Assembly (NCBI GenBank): GCA_913064775.1
Contig: CAJYAD010000003.1
Location: 62,001 to 126,000, forward strand
Source: an uncultured Albidovulum sp.
GTDB taxonomy: Bacteria; Pseudomonadota; Alphaproteobacteria; Rhodobacterales; Rhodobacteraceae
DNA length: 64,000 nt
Direction: 5' to 3'
The notes below the pieces were generated by a model. The model saw only the letters and a list, made by a program, of their open reading frames with translations. It searched no databases and was not told the origin of the DNA. Shown here piece after piece: positions 1 to 10,119 of the stretch; within the stretch, counting starts at the first letter, position 1, and each line of letters starts with the position of its first letter. Both the position numbers and the translations under genes were made by a program.

Positions 1-1
1 G

Positions 2-1087
2 CCGACCCCCGAGGGCGGCACCCATGAAGCCGGCTTCTGGGCCGCGATCCTGAAGGGGATCCGCACCTATGGCGAGCTGGTGAACAACAAGAAGGCCACC
101 CAGATCAGCCGCGAAGACCTGCTGGGCGGCGGTTGCGCGCTGATCTCGGCCTTCATCGCGGAACCCGAATTCGTGGGCCAGACCAAGGATCGGCTGGCCA
201 CCGCCGAGGCCGCCCGGCTGGTCGAGGGCGCGGTGCGCGACCATTTCGACAACTGGCTGGCGGCGGACACGAAATCCGCCGGCGCGATCCTCGATTTCCT
301 GGTGCTGCGGGCCGAGGAACGACTGCGCCGCCGGCAGGAAAAGGAAACTGCCCGCAAGACCGCCACCAAGAAGCTGCGGCTGCCCGGCAAGCTGGTCGAT
401 TGCTCGGCCACCAACCGCGAAGGGACCGAGCTGTTCATCGTCGAGGGCGATTCGGCTGGCGGCAGCGCCAAGATGGCGCGCAACCGGGTCAATCAGGCGC
501 TGCTGCCGCTGCGCGGCAAGATCCTGAACGTGCTGGGCGCGGCCAGCTCGAAACTGGGCACCAACCAGGAAATCAGCGACCTGACCCAGGCGCTGGGCAC
601 CGGCCTTGGCACCAAGTTCCGCATCGATGACCTGCGCTACGACAAGATCATCATCATGACCGACGCCGATGTCGACGGCGCCCATATCGCCAGCCTGTTG
701 ATGACCTTCTTCTTCACCCAGATGCGCCCGCTGATCGATCAGGGGCACCTGTATCTGGCCTGCCCGCCGCTGTTTCGCCTGACCCAGGGGGCAAAGCGGA
801 TCTATGCGCTGGACGAGGCCGAAAAGGACAGCTGGCTGGCCAAGGGCGTGGGCGGCAAGGGCAAGATCGACGTCAGCCGCTTCAAGGGTCTGGGCGAGAT
901 GGACGCGAAGGACCTGAAGGAAACCACGATGGACCCGCGCAGCCGCAAGCTGATCCGGGTGACGATCGACGAGGACGAGCCGGGCGAGACCGGCGATCTG
1001 GTCGAGCGGCTGATGGGCAAGAAGCCCGAACTGCGGTTCCAGTATATCCAGGAAAACGCGCGGTTCGTGGAGGAGCTGGATGTGTGA
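2..1087 (+). CDS. parE: DNA topoisomerase IV subunit B, 3' part (5' end outside window)
   Basis: ATP-dependent type II topoisomerase subunit that, with ParC, decatenates daughter chromosomes. The frame is open from the first bases of the window, so the N-terminal ATPase domain is missing here; the TPEGGTHEAGF transducer motif is at nt 2-35. The TOPRIM signature EGDSAGGS (about nt 442-465) and the acidic Mg-binding DADVDG (about nt 661-678) are present, followed by the conserved C-terminal type IIA domain ending in FVEELDV. Topo IV rather than gyrase is inferred from the ParE-like tail and the absence of the long GyrB insertion; gyrB is the only real alternative. The stop overlaps the start of the next ORF by 4 nt. 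Confidence 0.93.
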   Translation, partial: PTPEGGTHEAGFWAAILKGIRTYGELVNNKKATQISREDLLGGGCALISAFIAEPEFVGQTKDRLATAEAARLVEGAVRDHFDNWLAADTKSAGAILDFLVLRAEERLRRRQEKETARKTATKKLRLPGKLVDCSATNREGTELFIVEGDSAGGSAKMARNRVNQALLPLRGKILNVLGAASSKLGTNQEISDLTQALGTGLGTKFRIDDLRYDKIIIMTDADVDGAHIASLLMTFFFTQMRPLIDQGHLYLACPPLFRLTQGAKRIYALDEAEKDSWLAKGVGGKGKIDVSRFKGLGEMDAKDLKETTMDPRSRKLIRVTIDEDEPGETGDLVERLMGKKPELRFQYIQENARFVEELDV

Positions 1088-1590
1088 GTGATGCCTCGCA
1101 ACTGCCTCTGTGGGTGGACTATTCGAAAGCGTTGCTAACGCCGGTAATTGCCGCTTTCGGCGTCGGCATTGCATGGCAACAATGGCGAACCAACCGAGCA
1201 CATCTCGATGAGAGGCTATTCGATCGTCGAGTGGAAGTGTTTCAGCAGACCAAAACCTTTATTCGAGAAGCAAGCAAGCCCGGAAACATCAACGAAGATA
1301 TTATCAACGGGTTTTCAGAGATATGCGAGATGGCAGGTTTTCTATTCGGCCAGAAGCTTGCCTCACATTTATTACGATTGCGCCATGATGGCCTTATTTG
1401 CCTCACCGCATGGACGCACACTGCAAACTCCCCGACAAGCCAGGAAACTGCTGCTCTAAAAGATCGAGCGCGGGATGCAAGAGAGCGGATTTTTCATCAG
1501 CAGCAAGTATTGGTAGAAGAGTTTGACTCTTACCTAGGCTTTGGAAAGCAACGCTGTCTTAGGAAATTGTGCAGGTCCTGGCGTCGATAA
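1084..1590 (+). CDS. small single-pass membrane hypothetical protein (low-GC)
   Basis: A 168-residue protein of unknown function. Its GTG start overlaps the parE stop. A hydrophobic segment at about residues 14-28 (LLTPVIAAFGVGIAWQQW) is followed by a charged helical region (TNRAHLDERLFDRRVEVFQ), the layout of a widespread uncharacterised family of one-TM plus coiled-coil proteins. It ends in a YLGFGK motif and a basic tail. GC is about 48 percent by hand count over nt 1201-1440, far below the flanking genes, and TTA, CTA and AGA-type codons are frequent, which suggests recent acquisition. No promoter of its own is evident, so it may be read through from parE. Function cannot be assigned. Confidence 0.6.
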   Translation: MSDASQLPLWVDYSKALLTPVIAAFGVGIAWQQWRTNRAHLDERLFDRRVEVFQQTKTFIREASKPGNINEDIINGFSEICEMAGFLFGQKLASHLLRLRHDGLICLTAWTHTANSPTSQETAALKDRARDARERIFHQQQVLVEEFDSYLGFGKQRCLRKLCRSWRR

Positions 1591-1983
1591 CATGTGGCGC
1601 GCGACCGACGAACACTAACCCGAACCCCAGTCCCCTTCCCGCCCGGAGCGCGCCGCAGGCGCAGGGCGAGCGTCTGCCCGTCCCCACGGGCTGGCGCTTT
1701 GCTGCTCTCGATCCCGCCCGGGCCAAGGGAGATGCCGAACCATAAATGGCGACGCGTGAACGCCGGGGCGCCACCCCACGGGCAGACGCGCGCCCTGCTT
1801 CCATCGCCCCGCCCCGTCCACGGCAGCCCCGCGGCGCGGACCTGCAGTGGTTCGCGCCATGGCCCCTCTTCGCTCATGCTGCGCCTGCAGCCTTGACCCG
1901 GGCCTCCTCCGGCCCCAGATGAACGTGACATATATGCGCGTCCGGCGATATGTTCACCACCGCAACCCAGCACGGAGACCCCC
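1591..1983. other. gene-free stretch with long inverted repeat
   Basis: This 393-nt gap after the low-GC ORF returns to high GC. Open frames on either strand here are arginine- and proline-rich translations typical of non-coding GC-rich DNA and match no family I know. The main structure is an inverted repeat (annotated separately). The last 40 nt carry a purine-rich GGAGAC before the DUF302 start and are probably its leader. Confidence 0.5.
1661..1798. repeat. 21-bp inverted repeat, arms 96 nt apart
   Basis: The left arm at 1661-1681 and right arm at 1778-1798 are reverse complements at 20 of 21 positions (one mismatch at 1669/1790); the core is GGGCGAGCGTCTGCCCGT facing ACGGGCAGACGCGCGCCC. 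The pair lies in non-coding DNA just after the low-GC ORF. It could be the trace of a small mobile element or a long-stem RNA; no transposase or target duplication was found. Confidence 0.6.
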
Positions 1984-2370
1984 ATGTCCTATGTCCTGAC
2001 CCGTCTTCTCGAAAACACCAAGTTCGGCGAGGCCGAGGAACGCACACGCAAGGCGCTGGGCGATGCCGGCTTCGGCGTGCTGACCGAGATCGACGTCGCG
2101 GCCACCATGAAGAAAAAGATCGACAAGGACATGCCCGCCTACAAGATCCTGGGCGCCTGCAATCCGAACATGGCCTGGGAGGCGATCCAGCTGGAGCCGA
2201 ACATTGGCGCCATGCTGCCCTGCAACGTCATCCTGCGCAGCGTCGATGGCGGCACCGAGGTCAGCGCGGTCGATCCGGTCGCCTCGATGGCAGCGGTCCC
2301 GAATGATGAGCTGCACGCCGTCGCGGGCCAGGTGCGCGACATGCTGTCGAAAGTGGTGCAGGCGGTCTAG
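1984..2370 (+). CDS. DUF302 domain-containing protein
   Basis: A 128-residue cytoplasmic protein with no signal peptide, spanning one DUF302 domain: an N-terminal helix and strand (residues 5-40), the conserved central YKILGACNPNMAWEAI and LPCNVILR stretches (about 50-85), and a C-terminal helix. The family is widespread, small and compact, and of undetermined biochemical role; some members sit near heavy-metal or heme genes, but nothing nearby points that way. The start follows GGAGACCCCC. It is transcribed towards the convergent DMT exporter gene. Confidence 0.85.
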   Translation: MSYVLTRLLENTKFGEAEERTRKALGDAGFGVLTEIDVAATMKKKIDKDMPAYKILGACNPNMAWEAIQLEPNIGAMLPCNVILRSVDGGTEVSAVDPVASMAAVPNDELHAVAGQVRDMLSKVVQAV

Positions 2371-2422
2371 GCCCCACCCTTTCCAGCCCAGAGTCGCCCC
2401 GGCCCGGTGTCACCCCCGGCCA

Positions 2423-2442
2423 GGGCGCCCAGCGCGGCGCCC
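2423..2442. terminator. hairpin between convergent genes
   Basis: GGGCGCC at 2423-2429 and GGCGCCC at 2436-2442 form a perfect 7-bp stem with a 6-nt loop, between the convergent ends of the DUF302 and EamA genes. There is no T-tract on either side, so it is a weak terminator candidate. Confidence 0.4.
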
Positions 2443-2459
2443 GGCCCTTACCCCGGCCC

Positions 2460-3386
2460 TTACCCCTGCGCGTCCCGGCGCCTTGCCGCCGACCGGGTTC
2501 GCGCTTCGGCGCGGTTGATCAGCACGATCCCCAGCGCCACCAGCGCGCCCGAGGCCAGGATCTGCGGGCTGACCGGCTCTTTCAGCAAAAGCCAGCCAAA
2601 GCCGATCCCCAGAAGCGGGGTGAGGAACGAAAAGCTTGCCACGATCGAGGGCGGGTATTCGGCCAGCAGCCAAAGCCAGAAGATGAAGCCGAAGGAGGCG
2701 ACGGCGACGATCTGGAACACCAGCCCCGCGATGTCGATCGGCGTCAGGTCGCGGATGAAGGGGCCAAAGCCGAAGGCCGCCAGGATCAGCACCGGCCCCG
2801 AAACCGACACCATCCAGAACAGCTGCATCTCGGCACGTTCCTCGCGCAGGCTGGTCCCGCGCGAGATCAGCGCGATCCCCGCCCAAAGCACCGCGCCGCC
2901 CAGCGACAACAGATCGCCCAACAGGCTGGTCTGGCCGCTCTGGCCGCCGCGGTGGCCCAGTGCCCAGGCGACACCCGCGAAGGCCAGCGCCAGCCCCAGC
3001 GCCTTCAGCGGGGTGATCCTTTCACCCGGCAGCAGGAAATGCGCGGCCAGCGCGAACCACACCGGCATCGAATAGAAGATGATGGAAGAGCGCACCACCG
3101 TGGTGTGATCCAGCGCCAGAAAGAGGCACAGGAACTCGGCCGCGAAGGTCAGCCCCAGCAGCAGCCCCGCGGGCACGGTGCCGGGCCGGGGCGTCAACCC
3201 GCGCCCGCGCCACAGCACCCAGGCCAGCACCACCAACGTCGCCCCGACCGAGCGCAGCCCCGCGAAGAACACCGGTTGCAGCCCGCCGTTCACCACCTTC
3301 ACCACGACCTGATTAAGGCCCAGCAGCACCGAAGAGCCGATCAGCCCCGCCACCCCGATCCCGTCCAGCCTGTCCTTGCGCGCCAT
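2460..3386 (-). CDS. EamA/DMT-family inner-membrane transporter
   Basis: A 308-residue polytopic membrane protein with two tandem EamA repeats (about residues 10-145 and 155-295) and around ten hydrophobic segments, the usual size and fold of drug/metabolite exporters (RhaT/YdcZ type). Signs include the N-terminal SSVLLGLNQVVVKVV, where half-repeat 1 begins, and LLGIGFGWLLLKEPVSPQ, the typical motif near the end of repeat 2. The substrate cannot be told from sequence; amino acids or metabolites are usual. It stands alone, transcribed away from eno. The extreme 3' end lies in a short direct repeat of CCCTTACCCC. Confidence 0.85.
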   Translation of the reverse strand: MARKDRLDGIGVAGLIGSSVLLGLNQVVVKVVNGGLQPVFFAGLRSVGATLVVLAWVLWRGRGLTPRPGTVPAGLLLGLTFAAEFLCLFLALDHTTVVRSSIIFYSMPVWFALAAHFLLPGERITPLKALGLALAFAGVAWALGHRGGQSGQTSLLGDLLSLGGAVLWAGIALISRGTSLREERAEMQLFWMVSVSGPVLILAAFGFGPFIRDLTPIDIAGLVFQIVAVASFGFIFWLWLLAEYPPSIVASFSFLTPLLGIGFGWLLLKEPVSPQILASGALVALGIVLINRAEARTRSAARRRDAQG

Positions 3387-3470
3387 ATCCGCCCCTCGCT
3401 TGCCATCTTCCTCTCGGCCGGATCGGTGGGCCGGTCAAGGCCCCCGCCGGGATCGGTCCGGCTCAGCCAT

Positions 3471-3507
3471 GGCAGGGAACATTTGCGCCAACGCTCTTTT
3501 CCCTGCC
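3471..3507. promoter_or_regulatory. inverted repeat upstream of eno
   Basis: GGCAGGGAA (3471-3479) and TTCCCTGCC (3499-3507) are perfect 9-bp arms separated by 19 nt. The pair lies in the divergent EamA/eno intergenic region, about 127 nt before the eno start. It could be an operator or a leader hairpin; no known consensus is recognised. Confidence 0.35.
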
Positions 3508-3522
3508 CCGGAAACCCCCTAG

Positions 3523-4911
<1,389 letters not shown>

Positions 4912-4966
4912 GGGCGGCGCGCGGCCGCCCCGGTAGCGGGAAAAGGGCGGCCGGGCCCCGGCCTTC

Positions 4967-5040
4967 CTTTCTTTCTGGCGAAAATATCCCACAGGGTCGC
5001 CATCTGAGCGCCATCGGTCCGGGCGACGATGGCGACGGGG
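4967..5040 (+). repeat. intergenic hairpin element, copy A
   Basis: Begins with a T-rich TTTCTTTCTGGCGAAAATA motif, followed by GGGTCGCCATC (arm 4996-5004), CGCCATCGGTCCGGGCGAC and the return arm GATGGCGAC (5028-5036). The 9-bp arms are perfect reverse complements. Two close relatives occur at 42421-42490 and 61822-61895. It lies between eno and the dehalogenase gene, 55 nt after the eno stop, and may also terminate eno. Confidence 0.7.
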
Positions 5041-5125
5041 TGTGCCCCCCCGGCGCCCGGATCCGCCAGCGCCCTTCCCCGTCCCGCATCTTGCGCCCGA
5101 CCGCTGCCGCGCGCAGGATCGCCGC

Positions 5126-5806
5126 ATGGTTCAGGCCCTGATCTTCGACGTCTTCGGCACCTGCGTGGACTGGCGCAAGTCGGTCGCACGCGCCGTCGCG
5201 GCCGCCCTGCCCGGGGTCGACGCGCTGGCCTTCGCCGACGCCTGGCGCGCGGAATATGACCCCGCCATGGCGCGTATCCGCGAGGGCGGGCGCGGCTATG
5301 TCGCGCTTGATGATCTGCATCTGGAAAACCTCGGCCGGGTCTGCGACCGCTTCCACGTCGCCTGCGCCGATCCGCAATCTCTGAACCGCGCCTGGGAACG
5401 GCTCGATCCCTGGCCGGACGTGGTGCCCGGCCTTCGCGTGCTGAAGGCGCGGCGGATCATCGCGCCCTGCTCAAACGGCTCGATCGCGCTGATGACGCGG
5501 CTGGCGCGCCATGCCGGCCTGCCCTGGGATTGCATCCTGGGCGCCGAGATCGCCCGGGATTACAAGCCCAAGCCCGCCGTCTACCTGGCCACTTGCGCCG
5601 CGCTGCGGCTGCCGCCCGCCCAGGTGATGATGGTGGCGGCGCATAATGGCGATCTGCATGCGGCCCGCGCCGCCGGGTTGCAAACCGCCTTCGTGCCGCG
5701 CCCCACCGAATACGGGCCTGGGCAGACGGCCGACCTTGCGCCCGATGCGGACTGGGACCTGATCGCGCCCGATTTCAATGCCCTCGCCGAACGGCTGGGC
5801 GCCTGA
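5126..5806 (+). CDS. haloacid dehalogenase, type II (HAD superfamily)
   Basis: A 226-residue cytosolic hydrolase of the (S)-2-haloacid dehalogenase class, predicted to hydrolyse short 2-haloalkanoates to 2-hydroxy acids. Motif I is FDVFGTCVDW with nucleophile D8; motif II is CSNGS; motif III is the Lys-containing DYKPKPAVY; motif IV is the class-specific AAHNGDL. The start chosen is MVQALIFDVFGT; the frame is open upstream, but that part lacks HAD features. It may act on an unknown natural organic acid, since type II enzymes are often annotated on sequence alone. Confidence 0.85.
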   Translation: MVQALIFDVFGTCVDWRKSVARAVAAALPGVDALAFADAWRAEYDPAMARIREGGRGYVALDDLHLENLGRVCDRFHVACADPQSLNRAWERLDPWPDVVPGLRVLKARRIIAPCSNGSIALMTRLARHAGLPWDCILGAEIARDYKPKPAVYLATCAALRLPPAQVMMVAAHNGDLHAARAAGLQTAFVPRPTEYGPGQTADLAPDADWDLIAPDFNALAERLGA

Positions 5807-5812
5807 CCCCGG

Positions 5813-6229
5813 TTACAAGGCCCGGCCCGCCGCGATCATCCGCGCCGCCATCTGGTCATAGGCCTTGCGCCAGGCCGCCTGCGTCTCGGCATCCCAGCCG
5901 ACGCCCAGATAGGTTCCCAGCACCTCGAACAGCGCCTCTCGCATTGGCTCGAAATTCTCTGGCTTCACCCCCAGCGCGGCGTGGGAATGGCCCAGATCGC
6001 GCAGCCGCGCGGCCACCGCGTCGGGCGCCTCCAGCGTGTCGACAACCACCTGGAGGGTGGACATGAACCTCATCCCCTGCCCCGCCAGATCGCTACGAAA
6101 CAGCCCGCGCAGATCGGGGCGTCGTCGGAACAAGACCTCGTAGAAATCCCGCGAGGCGGGCACAATCCTGTCGTGCACGGAACGGAAGCTTGCGCGGATC
6201 AGCGCGGCTTCGCGGGCAGAAACGGCCAT
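5813..6229 (-). CDS. single-domain globin
   Basis: A 138-residue heme protein resembling bacterial single-domain hemoglobins and the globin part of flavohemoglobins. The proximal heme ligand is H83 in HAALGVKPENF, and the B-C region carries FYEVLFRRRPDLRGLF. No reductase domain follows, so electrons must come from a partner. Oxygen or NO binding is likely from the family. The start MAVSAREA has a good AAGGAAGA ribosome site; an upstream in-frame start is 10 codons longer. It converges on the dehalogenase gene and diverges from the cupin gene. Confidence 0.88.
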   Translation of the reverse strand: MAVSAREAALIRASFRSVHDRIVPASRDFYEVLFRRRPDLRGLFRSDLAGQGMRFMSTLQVVVDTLEAPDAVAARLRDLGHSHAALGVKPENFEPMREALFEVLGTYLGVGWDAETQAAWRKAYDQMAARMIAAGRAL

Positions 6230-6329
6230 GGCATCTTCCTTGACTGGTCGCGAAGGCAATAGCCTTGCACGCCCCGGGCGCCCCGGCCATGATCTGCCTC
6301 AATTCGTCCCACCCCCCGCAGGAGAGCCC

Positions 6330-6755
6330 ATGAACGCCGACCGGATCATCGAGAAGCTCGGCCTCGCCCCCCACCCCGAGGGCGGCTGGTACCGCCAGAC
6401 CTGGGTGGCCGAGGCCGCCCCGGGCACGCGCCCGGCCGGCACCGCGATCCTGTTCCTGCTGAAGGCCGGTGAGCGCAGCCACTGGCACCGCGTCGATGCC
6501 GCCGAAATCTGGCATTTCCACGCCGGCGCCCCGCTGGTCCTGCGAATCGCCGCCTCTGACACGGGCCCCGCGCAAGACCACAGCCTTGGCCCCGACCTGG
6601 ACGCCGGCCACTCCCCCCAGGCCATCGTGCCCCCGCATCACTGGCAGGCCGCCCACACCACCGGAGGTTGGAGCCTGCTCGGCTGCACCGTCAGCCCGGG
6701 TTTCCGTTTCGAGGGTTTTGAGCTTGCCCCGCCCGGCTTCGACATCCCGGGCTGA
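6330..6755 (+). CDS. DUF985 cupin-fold protein
   Basis: A 141-residue protein of the DUF985 (YML079-like) cupin family, whose members bind small ligands but lack a firmly established reaction. The family signature HPEGGWYRQTW lies at residues 16-26, followed by the beta-barrel strands FLLKAGERSHWHRVDAAEIWH, rich in His and acidic residues as in metal-binding cupins, and WSLLGCTVSPGFRFEGFEL near the C-terminus. The start follows AGGAGAGCCC, a good ribosome site. It is close to normal family length. Confidence 0.9.
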   Translation: MNADRIIEKLGLAPHPEGGWYRQTWVAEAAPGTRPAGTAILFLLKAGERSHWHRVDAAEIWHFHAGAPLVLRIAASDTGPAQDHSLGPDLDAGHSPQAIVPPHHWQAAHTTGGWSLLGCTVSPGFRFEGFELAPPGFDIPG

Positions 6756-6807
6756 GCGCCCCCCTTCGTCTTGGCCAAAATACTCCCGCCGGAGGCGTCC
6801 GGCCCGC

Positions 6808-7911
6808 TCAGCTGTCAGAGCGGCTCAGTTGCCCGCCGCCCACCGCCGCCGCAACCCCGGTGGTCGAGGCGCAGGAGGTCGGCAATCGCCGCAGCACGCG
6901 TACCGCCAGATGGGCGAAGGCCTGCGCCTCGATCATGTCGCCGTCAAAGCCGGTCTCCTCGATCGCCACCACCGGGAAAGGCAGCCGGTCGGCCAGCATC
7001 GCCATCAGCGTCGCATTGTGGCGCCCGCCGCCCGAGACCAGCATCACCTCGGGCGCCTCGGGGAAATGTTCGCATCCCTTTGCCACCGCTGCCGCCGCCG
7101 CCGCGGTCAGCGTCGCCGCCGCATCCGCATCCGCCAGCGGCGCGACCGCGCGCGACAGCGCCGCAAAGGCATCGCGGTCCAGCGATTTCGGCGGCATGCG
7201 GTAGAAATAGGGAAGCTGCAGAAAGGTCTGAAGGATGTCCTCGTCCGGCACGCCCCGGGCCGCCAGCGCCCCACCCTCGTCGCGCTCTGCCCCGCGGCGC
7301 GCCTGCATCAGATCGTTGATCGGCGCATTCGCGGGGCCGGTGTCGAAGGCCAGAAGCGCGCCCGGCGCCTCGGGGCGGGGCTTGCGCGGATCGACCCAGG
7401 TCAGATTGCCGACACCGCCGAGGTTGAGGAAAGCCACCGGCGCCTCCAGCTCCATCCAGCGGGCCAGGGCGAAATGATAGAACGGCGCCAGCGGCGCGCC
7501 CTGCCCGCCCAACTCCACATCGGAGCTGCGAAAATCCCACACCACCGGCAGGCCCAGAACCGCGGCCATCACCGCGCCGTCGCCCGCCTGATGGGTGCCG
7601 CGCCCGCCCGGATCATGCGCCAGGGTCTGGCCGTGAAAGCCCACCAGTTCCGCCTGATCGGTGTAATGCGACAAAAGCTCGGCATGCGCAGTCTCGACCA
7701 CCTCGGCCGCCTCCTGCACGCCAGCCTCGCCCGGCCAGCGCCCGAGGCCCGCGCGCAGCACCATACGCTCGGCCTCGGTATAGGGGCGGTAACCGGTGTC
7801 ACCGAAGGCATAGATCCGCTCGCCATCGGTTTCCAGCAGCGCCGCGTCCACCCCGTCAAGCGACGTGCCCGACATCGCCCCCAATGCCCAGATCGGCCCG
7901 CTCAGCGCCAT
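6808..7911 (-). CDS. anmK: anhydro-N-acetylmuramic acid kinase
   Basis: Phosphorylates 1,6-anhydro-MurNAc with ring opening to MurNAc-6-phosphate, recycling murein released by lytic transglycosylases. At 367 residues it has the usual length. The family-defining ATP-binding [15 protein letters not shown] is at residues 12-26; the [11 protein letters not shown] motif and [12 protein letters not shown] are also present, and the ASKHA kinase fold continues to the C-terminus. It is transcribed divergently from tyrS, a common arrangement in Rhodobacteraceae. Its own promoter should lie in the 79-nt gap shared with tyrS. Confidence 0.95.
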   Translation of the reverse strand: MALSGPIWALGAMSGTSLDGVDAALLETDGERIYAFGDTGYRPYTEAERMVLRAGLGRWPGEAGVQEAAEVVETAHAELLSHYTDQAELVGFHGQTLAHDPGGRGTHQAGDGAVMAAVLGLPVVWDFRSSDVELGGQGAPLAPFYHFALARWMELEAPVAFLNLGGVGNLTWVDPRKPRPEAPGALLAFDTGPANAPINDLMQARRGAERDEGGALAARGVPDEDILQTFLQLPYFYRMPPKSLDRDAFAALSRAVAPLADADAAATLTAAAAAAVAKGCEHFPEAPEVMLVSGGGRHNATLMAMLADRLPFPVVAIEETGFDGDMIEAQAFAHLAVRVLRRLPTSCASTTGVAAAVGGGQLSRSDS

Positions 7912-7990
7912 TGCCCCCGCCCCATTTCTTTACCTTTTCCTCAGGCCGCCACGCCGATATAGAGGGCGCCGGGCAGAGGTTGCCCGAAGC

Positions 7991-9253
7991 ATGGACCAAA
8001 GCGCGATGACCTACCATCCGAAATCCGATTTCCTGGCCGTGATGATCGAGCGTGGCTTCCTCGCCGACTGCACCGATTATCAGGGCCTCGACGAGGCGCT
8101 GATCAAGGGTGGCGTGCCGGGCTATATCGGCTTTGACGCGACGGCGGCCTCGCTGCATGTCGGTAGCCTGATCCAGATCATGATGCTGCGCTGGCTGCAA
8201 AAGACCGGCAACAAGCCGCTGGTCCTGATGGGCGGCGGCACGACCAAGGTGGGCGATCCCAGCTTTCGCGCCGATGAGCGCCCGCTGCTGACCCCGGACC
8301 AGATCGACGCCAACATCGCCGGCATCAAGCAGGTCTTCCAATCCTATGTCAGCTTCGGCGACGGGCCGACCGACGCCCTGATGCTGAACAACGCTGAATG
8401 GCTGGACGGACTGAAATACCTTGAGTTCCTGCGCGACATCGGCCGGCATTTCAGCGTCAACCGGATGCTGTCGTTCGAATCCGTCAAGTCGCGGCTGGAC
8501 CGCGAGCAATCGCTCAGCTTCCTCGAATTCAACTACATGATCCTGCAGGCCTACGACTTTCTGGAGCTGAACCGCCGCTACGGCTGCCTGCTGCAGATGG
8601 GCGGGTCGGATCAGTGGGGCAATATCGTCAACGGCATCGACCTGACGCGCCGGGTTGTGGATCATGAGATCTACGGCCTGACCTCGCCGCTGCTGACCAC
8701 CTCGGACGGCAAGAAGATGGGCAAAAGCCAGTCGGGCGCGATCTGGCTGAACGGCGAGATTCTGTCGTCCTATGAGTTCTGGCAATTCTGGCGCAACACC
8801 ACCGATGCCGATGTCGGCCGGTTCCTGAAGCTCTATACCGAGCTGCCGGTCGAGGAATGCGACCGCCTTGGCGCGCTGGCGGGGTCCGAGATCAACGCGG
8901 CCAAGGTGAGGCTGGCCAATGAGGTCACCACCCTGCTGCACGGCGCCGAGGCCGCCGCCGCCGCCGAGGCCACCGCGCGCGAGGTGTTCGAGAAGGGCGG
9001 CGTGGGCGACGACCTGCCGACCCTGGTGCTGAGCGCCTCACAGGTCGGCGACGGCATCGCCAACACCGCGCTGTTCGTGCAGGCCGGGCTGGCGGGGTCT
9101 GGCAAGGAGGCCAAGCGCCTGTTCTCCGAGGGCGGCGCCCGGATCAACGACGAGGTGGTGACCGAGGCCCGGCTGATGACCCTGGACGAGATCGCCCCGG
9201 GGCTGAAGCTGACCGCCGGCAAGAAGCGCCACGCGCTGGTCTCGATCGGCTAG
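7991..9253 (+). CDS. tyrS: tyrosine--tRNA ligase
   Basis: Class I aminoacyl-tRNA synthetase charging tRNA-Tyr; 420 residues. The HIGH-type motif is HVGS (about residue 55) and the KMSKS-type motif is KKMGKS (about 240). A C-terminal S4 RNA-binding domain begins near [20 protein letters not shown]. Two starts are possible: ATG at 7991 ([10 protein letters not shown]) or ATG at 8006 (MTYHPKSDF). The second matches where homologues usually begin, and neither has a strong ribosome site at ideal spacing. The in-frame open region upstream overlaps anmK and is not coding. Confidence 0.96.
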   Translation: MDQSAMTYHPKSDFLAVMIERGFLADCTDYQGLDEALIKGGVPGYIGFDATAASLHVGSLIQIMMLRWLQKTGNKPLVLMGGGTTKVGDPSFRADERPLLTPDQIDANIAGIKQVFQSYVSFGDGPTDALMLNNAEWLDGLKYLEFLRDIGRHFSVNRMLSFESVKSRLDREQSLSFLEFNYMILQAYDFLELNRRYGCLLQMGGSDQWGNIVNGIDLTRRVVDHEIYGLTSPLLTTSDGKKMGKSQSGAIWLNGEILSSYEFWQFWRNTTDADVGRFLKLYTELPVEECDRLGALAGSEINAAKVRLANEVTTLLHGAEAAAAAEATAREVFEKGGVGDDLPTLVLSASQVGDGIANTALFVQAGLAGSGKEAKRLFSEGGARINDEVVTEARLMTLDEIAPGLKLTAGKKRHALVSIG

Positions 9254-9412
9254 GCGGGCGGCGGGGTCCCGGCCCTCCCGGCCTGCCCCCGCGCGCACCC
9301 CCAGGTGAAAATACCTGTTGGCGCTGTCAGGCCCGCTGCGCTGCGGCATGGGCGTTGACTCTGCGCCCAGCCGGCGCGACAAACTCACGCGACGAAGACA
9401 AAGGGGGATCCC

Positions 9413-10117
9413 ATGAAGAAGGTCTACGGCAGCGCAGCCGAGGCGCTTGACGGACTTTTGTTCGACGGCATGCTGATCGCGGCGGGCGGCTTCGGCCTCT
9501 GCGGCATTCCAGAGCTTCTGATCGCGGCGATCCGCGACGCGGGCACCAAGGATCTGACGGTGGCCTCGAACAACGCCGGCGTCGACGGGTTCGGCCTGGG
9601 GCTGCTTCTGGAAACCAAGCAGGTGAAGAAGATGATCTCGTCCTATGTCGGCGAGAATGCGGAATTCATGCGCCAGTATCTGTCCGGAGAGCTGGAGTTG
9701 GAATTCAACCCCCAGGGCACCCTGGCCGAACGGATGCGGGCCGGAGGCGCGGGGATCCCCGGCTTTTACACCAAGACCGGCGTCGGCACGGTGATCGCCG
9801 AGGGCAAGGAGGTGAAAACCTTCGACGGCCAGGATTACATCCTGGAACGCGGCCTTGTCGCGGATCTGTCGATCGTCAAGGCATGGAAGGCCGACGAAAC
9901 CGGCAATCTGGTGTTTCGCAAGAGCGCGCGCAACTTCAACCCGCCGGCGGCGACCTGCGGCAAGACCTGCGTCGTCGAAGTCGAGGAAATCGTCCCCGCC
10001 GGCAGCCTCGATCCCGACAAGATCCACCTGCCGGGCATCTACGTCCACCGGCTGATCCAGGGCGAGCACGAGAAGCGCATCGAACAGCGCACCACCCGCA
10101 AGCGCGAGGAGGCTTGA
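9413..10117 (+). CDS. scoA: 3-oxoacid CoA-transferase subunit A
   Basis: Alpha subunit of succinyl-CoA:3-ketoacid CoA-transferase, which moves CoA between succinyl-CoA and acetoacetate in ketone-body and polyhydroxybutyrate breakdown. At 234 residues it has the normal length. The CoA-transferase I glycine motif [12 protein letters not shown] lies near residues 23-34, and the conserved [15 protein letters not shown] is central. The start follows AAGGGGGATCCC. The next gene, subunit B, begins 2 nt after the stop, so the two form one transcript. The substrate is inferred from the SCOT-like sequence; other short 3-oxoacids are possible. Confidence 0.93.
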   Translation: MKKVYGSAAEALDGLLFDGMLIAAGGFGLCGIPELLIAAIRDAGTKDLTVASNNAGVDGFGLGLLLETKQVKKMISSYVGENAEFMRQYLSGELELEFNPQGTLAERMRAGGAGIPGFYTKTGVGTVIAEGKEVKTFDGQDYILERGLVADLSIVKAWKADETGNLVFRKSARNFNPPAATCGKTCVVEVEEIVPAGSLDPDKIHLPGIYVHRLIQGEHEKRIEQRTTRKREEA

Positions 10118-10119
10118 TC

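Noticed and set aside
1594-1896. A 100-codon plus-strand frame and several minus-strand frames in the 1591-1983 gap
   Set aside because: Arg/Pro-rich composition, no homology recognised, no ribosome site; better explained as non-coding.
2440-2470. Short direct repeat CCCGGCCCTTACC at the EamA 3' end
   Set aside because: Only two copies of 12 nt in GC-rich DNA, spanning a stop codon; likely chance or simple duplication with no role.
9298-9325. Motif GGTGAAAATACC upstream of scoA, resembling the first block of the intergenic element
   Set aside because: The hairpin arms of the element are missing and the match is short, so it was not counted as a copy.
9355-9383. TTGACT with a 17-nt spacer as scoA promoter
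   Set aside because: The -35 box is good, but the -10 position (GACAAA) is a poor match; left uncalled.
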